This document shows, in pieces, positions 7,153 through 13,717 of a stretch of 18,819 bases of DNA. The stretch spans positions 1 to 18,819 of the forward strand of contig DATKDU010000123.1 in NCBI GenBank assembly GCA_035512595.1. Direction: 5' to 3'. Both the position numbers and the translations under genes were made by a program. The notes below the pieces were generated by a model that saw only the letters and a program-made list of their open reading frames with translations, was not told the origin of the DNA and searched no databases. The DNA comes from DATKDU01 sp035512595. Lineage in GTDB: Bacteria; Planctomycetota; Planctomycetia; Pirellulales; Pirellulaceae. Numbering within the stretch: the first letter of the stretch is position 1; each line of letters begins with the position of its first letter.

Positions 7153-10100
7153 ATGACCACGCGTTCTGCACCGCGCCGCTGGCTACTCGTGCTGGGAATT
7201 CTGGTCCTCGTCGGCGGAATCGGCGGTTATCTGGCCTGGCGAGCCTTGCAGCTCGACGTGGCACCGCTCGTGTCGCTAAAGAACCGCGCGGTCGCATTGG
7301 CGGAAAATGCAAAGTATGTTGAGGCAGACAAGCAGTTTCAGGAGCTTTCCTGGTATCTGCCCGAGGAGCCGCTGGTGCGGCGCAATCTGGTTATCGTGCG
7401 AATCGGACTTTTGGAAGACACGAAACCGGAGGAGCTGCGGAAATCGCCGGAGATTGCCGCGGCGGTCGTGCAAGCCGTTGAAGACTTATTGCAGCACGAG
7501 CCGAAGGATTCCGTGAGCCACATCATGGCATCGCGGGCGGCTCGAAAGCTCAAGGAGAAGCTGTCCGACGTTGCAACCGAACTGGTGGGACAGCTCCCTG
7601 ATCCGCTCGTCTCGCTGGAAACGGCCGCCACGCTGGACCCCTCCGATGCCGCGGTGCGAATGGAGCTGGCCGACGAGCTTCTGGCGCCGCATCCAGACCG
7701 CGACGAGCCATCGCGGCTGGTGCAGCGCGCCAAGGTGCTGGCTGAGGCCTATGCGCTCCAGCCGCGCAATTTGGCCTTGCTGCTCAATTTGATCTCCGCC
7801 CAAGCGGATGAAGCGGTCCAGGACCCCGCCTTGGCGAGTACGCTGGAGAGTGCACAAGAAGTCCTGCGCCCTTTCTCTCGCCCCGGGGGCCCCAATGTGG
7901 AGCAGATGCGGGCCAATGCACTGACCGCCGTGCGTGATGGAAATTGGCGCCGCGCCTATGGGTTGACGCAGGGAATCCAGAATTCGATCAAGCACGAGTG
8001 GGTTCAGCGGGCTGATTTGATGCGTGTCCAAGTCGGGGCGCTCGAATACCTGCGGCTCGATTTTTCCGACGAGTTCTATGGAAAGCACGGGCGACCCGCG
8101 GCGGCCACGTTTGGCAGCACCAGCGTCAAGTTCGTGGCTGAAAAGGTGCGCTTTCCCGCGCTGACCGATATCCGCGATCTGCGGCTGGTGGACGTCGATC
8201 TCGACGGCCGCCTCGACGTGGCGGTGCTGCACGGCCAGTCGCTGACCGTTTTTTCCCGCAAGCGCGGCGGCGGAGGGACGTGGGAATCGATTTTGGAAGT
8301 CGAGGTGCCGGCCAATCTGCGGCGGATGATCGTCGCCGATCTTGACCGGGACGAGGCCAAACTGCCGGCGACCGCGTTGGATGACGAACTGGCGGCCGGA
8401 GCGAATCCGGCGATCACTGCCGACTACCAGACGCTGCAGCGCTGCAAACAGGCCTTTCCCGATTTCCTGCTGTATGGGGACGAAGGCATCTCCATCGTCC
8501 GCAACGCGATGGCCGAACCGACCCAAGCCTCGCCGACCGGCGGCTCGCTGCGCAAGCTGACCGTCGTGAAACTGGCTGAGGAACTGGCACAGATCGGCAA
8601 CGTCACCGCCGCCGCCCTCGTCGATTTCGACCACGATCAGGATCTCGATCTTGTCTTGGCTGTCGAAGGAAAGGGGATTCAACTCTGGCGGACGATCGCC
8701 AAGGAAGTTTCGCGATTCGAGGATTACACCCCCTGGTCGTCGCTGCCGGCGAAGGATGAAAGAGTCACCGACCTGGCGATCGTCGATTGGGACCGCGACC
8801 TGTATACCGACATCATCGTCAGCTACGAATCGTCGCCCCCCGTGCTGCTGGCCAACCAGCGGCACGGCCAATTCCTCAGCCGGGAGTTCGACAAGGAATT
8901 CGCCGCGCTGGCCGGTTCCAGCGCCATTGCGCCGATCGAGCTGGACGGAAATGTTTCCTGGGATCTGGCGGGCGTCAACAAAGACGGAGTTCGCGCGGTC
9001 CTCACCACGACGCCAACGCCCGGAAAGGTCACCTTCCGCAAGGAACTGCCGGCCGTGAAGGCGAGCGGCCAGCGGCTGCTGACGTGGGACTACGACAACG
9101 ACACCTGGCCCGATCTGATTGTCTGGAGCGAGGCCGGCGCGACGATCCTCCGCGGCACTCCCGACGGTTTCCAGCCGCTGGACGCCGCGCTGCTGCCCGA
9201 TCTTCCAAAAAGCGGCCTGGTTGCTCTCGACTTCGGCGACCTCGACGGCGATCACGATCTGGACCTGGTTTGCGCGACCGCCGATAAGCTGGTGCTGCTG
9301 ACCAACGACGGCGGCAGTGCCAATCACAGCCTGCTGTTCTTCGTCACCGGAGCGTGGAACGGCCAGAACGTCGGCGCCAACAACGGCGCCGTCGGCACCA
9401 GCGTCGAGACCCGCACGGCGGGCCGCTATCAGGCCCAGGTGATCACCCGCCAGCCGGTCCACATCGGCCTGGGAGCCGCTCAGGAAGCCGACCTCGTGCG
9501 GCTGATCTTCACCAACGGCATTCCCCGCTCGGCCGCCAGCAAGGCGGTCCCCGGCCTGTTCTGCGAGGAGCAGCGGATCGTCGGCTCCTGCCCGTTCATC
9601 TACTGCTGGGACGGCAGTCAGTTTTCGTTTTTCACCGACTGCTTGTGGGCGGCGCCGATCGGCATGCAAGTGGCCGAAGGAAAGATGGCGCCGTCGCGGG
9701 CCTGGGAATACCTGCTGATTCCCGGCGACCGGCTCAAGGAGCGCGACGGCACGTACGACCTGCAATTGACGGAAGAATTGTGGGAGGCGGCCTACTTTGA
9801 CGAAGTCAAGCTGATTGCGGTCGATCATCCGGAAGACACCGACCTGTACACCAACGAAAAGGTCGGCGGGCCCGACATCGCCGCGCCGAAGCTGCACCTG
9901 GTCAGACAGCCGCGGCGGCCCGTCGCCGCGCGGGACAAGCACGGCCGCGACGTGCTGGCGTCGGTCAGTCAGCGCGACGACGTCTATTTCCGCGGCTTCG
10001 ACCGGCACATCACCCAGGGGCTGGTCGATGAGCATTTCCTGGAGCTGGATTTGGGCGAGCTCGAAGGAGTGCCGCAGCAGATCACCCTGTTTCTCACCGG

Positions 10101-10887
10101 CTGGATCTATCCCACCAACACGTCGATCAACGTCAACCTCTCGCAACATCCCGATCGGCAATACCCGCGACTGCCGTACGTGCAGGTCGCCGACGGCAGC
10201 GGCGGCTGGAAGGAAGTGCGGGCCTTCATGGGTTTTCCAGGGGGCAAGACGAAGACGATTGCGGTCGAGCTATCCGGCGACGACTTTATGGGCGGCCAAT
10301 ACAAGCTGCGGATCGGCACGTCGGCGGAGATTTACTGGGACGACGTCTTCTTCACGGTCGATGAGGAGCCGATCGTCGGCCCCGCACCGCTGGTGAAAGA
10401 GCACACGCTGCCGCTGGTATCGGCCGATTTGCACTACCGCGGCTTTTCCCGGGAACTGACCCGCAATCCCGACGCTCCGCTGCGGTTCGACTATTCCTCG
10501 GTGTCCAGCGAACCTAAGTTTCCGCCCATGGGGGGCTTCTTCACGCGGTACGGCGACGTGCAGCCGCTCTTGGCGAGTGCCGACGATCAAATGGTCGTGA
10601 TGGGCTCGGGGGATGAGATGACGGTCCGCTTCCGCGTGCCAGCCCAGAAGCCCCCCCCCGGCTGGAAGCGCGATTTCATCCTGTACAGCGTCGGCTGGGA
10701 CAAGGACGCCGACCTGAACACGGTCTATGGCCAGACGGCCGAACCGCTGCCATACAATGCGATGCCGTCCTATCCGTACCCGCCCGATCGGTGGTATCCC
10801 GACACGCCGGCCACGCGCCGCTATCTGGGTGAATACCAGACTCGCGAGCAGGACTTCGGCCGGTTCTGGCGCGAGCTGGCCCGGTAG
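7153..10887 (+). CDS. Large membrane-anchored TPR + FG-GAP/VCBS + ASPIC/UnbV-like protein
   Basis: A 1244-residue protein. The ATG at 7153 is followed by the anchor or signal segment RRWLLVLGILVLVGGIGGYL (residues 8-28), so the frame upstream is not used. Residues of about 35-330 are helical and TPR-like (NAKYVEADKQFQELSWYLP). Residues of about 345-710 hold FG-GAP/VCBS repeats with Asp-rich Ca2+-binding loops: DVDLDGRLD (347), DFDHDQDLD (491), DWDRDLYTD (545), DYDNDTWPD (646), DLDGDHDLD (696). Residues of about 740-800 resemble ASPIC/UnbV (NNGAVGTSVETRTAGRY, then HIGLGAAQEADLVRLIF). From residue 813 a long C-terminal domain begins CPFIYCWDGSQFSFFTD, known mainly from CRTAC1-like proteins of acidobacteria and planctomycetes. 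It likely acts outside the cytoplasm in binding or adhesion. No enzyme motif is seen. It follows the MFS gene by 88 bp. Confidence 0.82.
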   Translation: MTTRSAPRRWLLVLGILVLVGGIGGYLAWRALQLDVAPLVSLKNRAVALAENAKYVEADKQFQELSWYLPEEPLVRRNLVIVRIGLLEDTKPEELRKSPEIAAAVVQAVEDLLQHEPKDSVSHIMASRAARKLKEKLSDVATELVGQLPDPLVSLETAATLDPSDAAVRMELADELLAPHPDRDEPSRLVQRAKVLAEAYALQPRNLALLLNLISAQADEAVQDPALASTLESAQEVLRPFSRPGGPNVEQMRANALTAVRDGNWRRAYGLTQGIQNSIKHEWVQRADLMRVQVGALEYLRLDFSDEFYGKHGRPAAATFGSTSVKFVAEKVRFPALTDIRDLRLVDVDLDGRLDVAVLHGQSLTVFSRKRGGGGTWESILEVEVPANLRRMIVADLDRDEAKLPATALDDELAAGANPAITADYQTLQRCKQAFPDFLLYGDEGISIVRNAMAEPTQASPTGGSLRKLTVVKLAEELAQIGNVTAAALVDFDHDQDLDLVLAVEGKGIQLWRTIAKEVSRFEDYTPWSSLPAKDERVTDLAIVDWDRDLYTDIIVSYESSPPVLLANQRHGQFLSREFDKEFAALAGSSAIAPIELDGNVSWDLAGVNKDGVRAVLTTTPTPGKVTFRKELPAVKASGQRLLTWDYDNDTWPDLIVWSEAGATILRGTPDGFQPLDAALLPDLPKSGLVALDFGDLDGDHDLDLVCATADKLVLLTNDGGSANHSLLFFVTGAWNGQNVGANNGAVGTSVETRTAGRYQAQVITRQPVHIGLGAAQEADLVRLIFTNGIPRSAASKAVPGLFCEEQRIVGSCPFIYCWDGSQFSFFTDCLWAAPIGMQVAEGKMAPSRAWEYLLIPGDRLKERDGTYDLQLTEELWEAAYFDEVKLIAVDHPEDTDLYTNEKVGGPDIAAPKLHLVRQPRRPVAARDKHGRDVLASVSQRDDVYFRGFDRHITQGLVDEHFLELDLGELEGVPQQITLFLTGWIYPTNTSINVNLSQHPDRQYPRLPYVQVADGSGGWKEVRAFMGFPGGKTKTIAVELSGDDFMGGQYKLRIGTSAEIYWDDVFFTVDEEPIVGPAPLVKEHTLPLVSADLHYRGFSRELTRNPDAPLRFDYSSVSSEPKFPPMGGFFTRYGDVQPLLASADDQMVVMGSGDEMTVRFRVPAQKPPPGWKRDFILYSVGWDKDADLNTVYGQTAEPLPYNAMPSYPYPPDRWYPDTPATRRYLGEYQTREQDFGRFWRELAR

Positions 10888-10939
10888 CGGAATTCGAGCG
10901 GACAGGACGCGGGCGTCAATTTCGGCCCCCACACGGTTT

Positions 10940-10970
10940 TTGACTGGCCAAATCGCGGCGGCGATATAAA
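10940..10970 (+). promoter_or_regulatory. Possible promoter for the lipase-like gene
   Basis: TTGACT (10940-10945) and TATAAA (10965-10970) are separated by 19 bases, longer than the usual 17, and lie 45 bases before the ATG at 11015. A second A/T-rich hexamer, TAAGAT, follows at 10973. This is a weak call by consensus alone. Confidence 0.35.
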
Positions 10971-11014
10971 GTTAAGATAGGGGCAGTGGGAGCACCGCAG
11001 AGAAGGGAATCCCC

Positions 11015-11668
11015 ATGCACCTCCGAGTAGACACCAAGAGTGCGGTAGTTCTGGTCCACGGCCTGGCCGCTCACCGCGTGGTCATGTCGCCGCTGGAGCG
11101 GCATCTCAAACCTCGCTTTACGCAAGTAACCAACTGGGGCTATTCGAGCCTCTGGTCGCGGATCGAGCGGCACGGTGCGGCACTGGCGAAACTGCTTTCC
11201 GAGCTGGAATCGGCCGCCGATATCGAGCAGATTCACCTGGTGACGCACAGCATGGGGGGGATCATCGGCCGGCTGGCGCTGGTCGAGAAAATGCCGACCA
11301 AGTTGGGAAGGATGGTGATGGTCGCTCCTCCCAACGGCGGGTCGCACGTGGCACGGTGGCTGTCGCCGCTGTTGGGGCTGATTTGCCCGCCGCTGGTGCA
11401 GCTCTCGGATCACGACCAGAGTTTTGTCGCCGGGCTGCCGCCGCTAACGGGGGTGTACGTCGGGGTCGTGGCGGCGGCGGCCGATGAGCTGGTCTGCGAG
11501 CAGAGCACTCACCTGCCCAACGAGGCTGACCACATTACGCTGCCGGGGTTCCACTCGTCGATCCTGTGGTTCGACGAGACGGCCCGCCAGGTGGCCCATT
11601 TTTTGGAGCAAGGGCGGTTTGAACGGGGGGCGGATACCACGCGGGTCAAGCAGCCGGCAGCGGCGTAG
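11015..11668 (+). CDS. Alpha/beta-hydrolase, lipase/esterase-like
   Basis: This 217-residue protein has GAAGGGA as a ribosome site shortly before the ATG at 11015. The alpha/beta-hydrolase elements are in order. They are the oxyanion strand VVLVHGLAAH (11-20), the nucleophile elbow HLVTHSMGG (Ser79), an acid near residue 157 (AAADELV), and the catalytic His180 in ITLPGFHSSIL. NWGYSS near residue 40 is typical of small bacterial triacylglycerol-lipase/EstA-like relatives. No signal peptide is seen, so it is probably cytoplasmic. The substrate is unknown, likely an ester or lipid. Its TAG stop codon lies within the left arm of the inverted repeat at 11665-11726. It is convergent with valS. Confidence 0.83.
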   Translation: MHLRVDTKSAVVLVHGLAAHRVVMSPLERHLKPRFTQVTNWGYSSLWSRIERHGAALAKLLSELESAADIEQIHLVTHSMGGIIGRLALVEKMPTKLGRMVMVAPPNGGSHVARWLSPLLGLICPPLVQLSDHDQSFVAGLPPLTGVYVGVVAAAADELVCEQSTHLPNEADHITLPGFHSSILWFDETARQVAHFLEQGRFERGADTTRVKQPAAA

Positions 11669-11726
11669 GACAGGTTTTCAACCTGTCCAGAAGTCATTTT
11701 TTGGACAGGTTGAAAACCTGTCCTAC
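11665..11726. repeat. 24-bp perfect inverted repeat supplying both stop codons of convergent genes
   Basis: The arms at 11665-11688 and 11703-11726 are perfect reverse complements (GTAGGACAGGTTTTCAACCT... and its complement), separated by 14 bases with a T run. The TAG in the left arm ends the lipase-like gene. The TAG in the right arm, read on the minus strand, ends valS. The structure can act as a bidirectional terminator. A further single arm lies inside valS at 12404-12427. Confidence 0.88.
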
Positions 11727-13717
11727 GCCTTGCGCAGCGTCGCCAGCGCCGCCCGTGCCGACGCCAGTTGCTCCTGAGCCTGAGCCAGGCTGTCCCGCTC
11801 GGCCTGGACGACATTGGCCGGGGCACGGGCGACAAAGCTCTCGTTGGCCAGTTTGGCTTCCTTGCCCTTGATGATCGCGAGCAACTTCTGCTCGAGCTGC
11901 TCGTTCTTGGCGATCTCGGCCTTCACGTCGATGAAGTCCTTCAGATCGACGTAGATCTCCATGCTGGCGAGCGCCGTCTTGGCGTGCGTTGGAGGCGGGA
12001 TTGCCTTTTCGCCGAGTGCCGTCGCGGCCGCGTTGGCCATCGACTGGAAGTAGGGGGCCATTGGTTTTAGCAGTTCAGCCGTGGCTGCATCGCACTTGAT
12101 CGAAAACTCGATCGCCTGCCGCGAGGCGATGTTCTGGCGGCTGCGGATTTCGCGGAGGGCGGCCAGTGCCGCCTGGAACGTCGCGAAGCGGGCTTCGATT
12201 TCCTGGTCCTGGTGCGCGAGGTTCGGCTGCGGCCACGGGGCGATGATGATCTGCTGCGTCGGCTCGACCAGCTCGTCAATGCCGCGTTCTGGCGCCACTT
12301 GGTTGAGAAGCCCCCAGATTTCCTCCGTGAGGAAGGGCATCATCGGGTGCAAGAGCCGCAGCAGCACGTCGAGCGTGTGGGCCAGGACGCGCTGGGCAGT
12401 CTCGTAGGACAGGTTTTCAACCTGTCCAGTCACTCGCGGAGCGAGTGTACCACTCTCTGAAAGCCGCGCCTTGGCGATCTCCACATAGAAGCTGCAAAAT
12501 TCATCCCACGCGAAGTCATAGAGCGTCTTGGCGGCCTCGGCATAATGAAAACCTTCCAGCGACTCCGTCACGCTCTGCGTCACGGTCGAAAGGCGGCTGA
12601 GGATCCAGCGATCCTCCGTCGTCAGGTCGAGGTGGTGAGTGGTGAGTGGTGAGTGGCGAGTGGTGGTCTGACCTCCGACCTCCGACCTCTGACCTCCTTC
12701 TCCTGAACCCTGAACCCTGAACCCTGAACCCTCCCCCGCCAGGTTGATCAGCGCAAACCGCGCCGCATTCCACAGCTTGTTCATGAAGTTGCGAGCCACT
12801 TCGAACCGCTCGCTCACCACGGCCGCCCGCGGCAATGCCACATCCTCCGGCTTCTTGGCCCACTGCGTAGAAAACTCCTGGCCGCACTTGGCGCAGGGCA
12901 CCTTCGGCAGCTCACGGTTTTTCTTCGTCTGGTCCATCAGCGCCTGGCAGTGCGGGCACTCGAACTGCACCGGCATTCGCACGTCCTGCGTCTCGGTGGT
13001 GAGTGCCGCCAGGCCGTAGCGCAGCGAATCGGCCCCGAACTTGTCGATCAGGTCGATCGGATCGACCCCGTTCCCCTTCGACTTGCTCATTCGCTCGCCG
13101 TAGGCGTCGAGAATCGTCGGGTGAATGTAGACCTGGCGGAACGGCACTTCCCCCATGTTGTTGAGCCCCGTCAGCACCATCCGCGCCACCCACAGCGTGA
13201 TGATGTCGCGGCTGGTGATCAGGACGCTGGTGGGATAGAAGTAGTCCAGCTCCGGCGTCTGGTCGGGCCAGCCGAACGTGCTATGCGGCCAGAGGGCGGA
13301 GGAGAACCAGGTGTCGAGGACGTCCTGTTCGCGTTTGATCCATTTTAACTCATCGAGTTTCTTCTGAATTGGATCGTTTTCGTCGCGGACGCAGATATAA
13401 AGCTGTCGATCGAGGCGAACGCTTACGCGTGCCGATTTCTTGCATTCGTCGAGCAGCTTTTCAAGTTCATCTTCCTGCACTCTCAGCGTTTCAATGGCTT
13501 CATGCGAGGGTTGCATCGTGACCGTCCACACCGGAATTTGGTGCCCCCACCACAACTGCCGGCTCACCGGCCAATCGCGTTTTTCGCCCAGCCAGTCGAG
13601 ATAGCTCTTGGCGTACCGCTCGGGGATGATCTTCACCCGGCCGCTGGTGACGGCGTCCATGGCCATTTGCGCGAGGCCGGGCGTATTATCAGGGGGCTGA
13701 CGCCCCCCGCTCGCCAT
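11723..13717 (-). CDS. valS: Valyl-tRNA synthetase, C-terminal part (out of frame with N-terminal part)
   Basis: This frame encodes the rest of ValS. From LAQMAMDAV (about 13675) it runs through YLDWLGEKRDWPVSRQLWWG, DTWFSSALWP, the KMSKS motif as ERMSKSKGNG, and a CPHC...CAKC Zn-ribbon-like insertion. It continues with the anticodon-binding domain (NKLWNAARFALINL; DRWILSRL; LHPMMPFLTEEIW) and the C-terminal coiled-coil arm ending ATLRKA. The ATG at 13717, after a G-rich run, is only a candidate restart. Homology really continues from the N-terminal ORF, one base out of phase. Two repeat clusters (12634-12730 and 12404-12447) are read through in frame, as GSGFRVQGSGEGGQRSEVGG and TLAPRVTGQVENLSY. 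ValS charges tRNA-Val in the cytoplasm and is essential, so this split is probably a sequence error, a slippage event or recoding. Confidence 0.85.
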   Translation of the reverse strand: MASGGRQPPDNTPGLAQMAMDAVTSGRVKIIPERYAKSYLDWLGEKRDWPVSRQLWWGHQIPVWTVTMQPSHEAIETLRVQEDELEKLLDECKKSARVSVRLDRQLYICVRDENDPIQKKLDELKWIKREQDVLDTWFSSALWPHSTFGWPDQTPELDYFYPTSVLITSRDIITLWVARMVLTGLNNMGEVPFRQVYIHPTILDAYGERMSKSKGNGVDPIDLIDKFGADSLRYGLAALTTETQDVRMPVQFECPHCQALMDQTKKNRELPKVPCAKCGQEFSTQWAKKPEDVALPRAAVVSERFEVARNFMNKLWNAARFALINLAGEGSGFRVQGSGEGGQRSEVGGQTTTRHSPLTTHHLDLTTEDRWILSRLSTVTQSVTESLEGFHYAEAAKTLYDFAWDEFCSFYVEIAKARLSESGTLAPRVTGQVENLSYETAQRVLAHTLDVLLRLLHPMMPFLTEEIWGLLNQVAPERGIDELVEPTQQIIIAPWPQPNLAHQDQEIEARFATFQAALAALREIRSRQNIASRQAIEFSIKCDAATAELLKPMAPYFQSMANAAATALGEKAIPPPTHAKTALASMEIYVDLKDFIDVKAEIAKNEQLEQKLLAIIKGKEAKLANESFVARAPANVVQAERDSLAQAQEQLASARAALATLRKA
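12404..12447. repeat. Single arm of the 24-nt repeat plus GCGGAGC hairpin inside valS
   Basis: Positions 12404-12427 are identical to the left arm of the inverted repeat at 11665-11688. They are followed at 12431-12447 by the hairpin CACTCGC, GGA, GCGAGTG. The cluster lies inside the ValS anticodon-binding region, in frame, and is translated as extra residues in a loop. Confidence 0.85.
12634..12730. repeat. Three different 7-nt tandem arrays, four units each, inside valS
   Basis: On the plus strand, ggtgagt x4 (12634-12661, last unit ggcgagt) is followed by gacctcc x4 (12670-12697, one unit gacctct) and ctgaacc x4 (12703-12730). All three have a 7-base period and four units. The cluster is translated in frame between the LINLAGEG and DLTTEDRWILSRL segments of ValS. 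A change of one unit would shift the frame. Confidence 0.88.

Noticed and set aside
7486..10161. 891-residue minus-strand ORF opposite the large FG-GAP gene
   Set aside because: It mirrors the codon structure of the plus-strand gene, has no recognisable domain, and the plus strand carries five FG-GAP loops in the same region.
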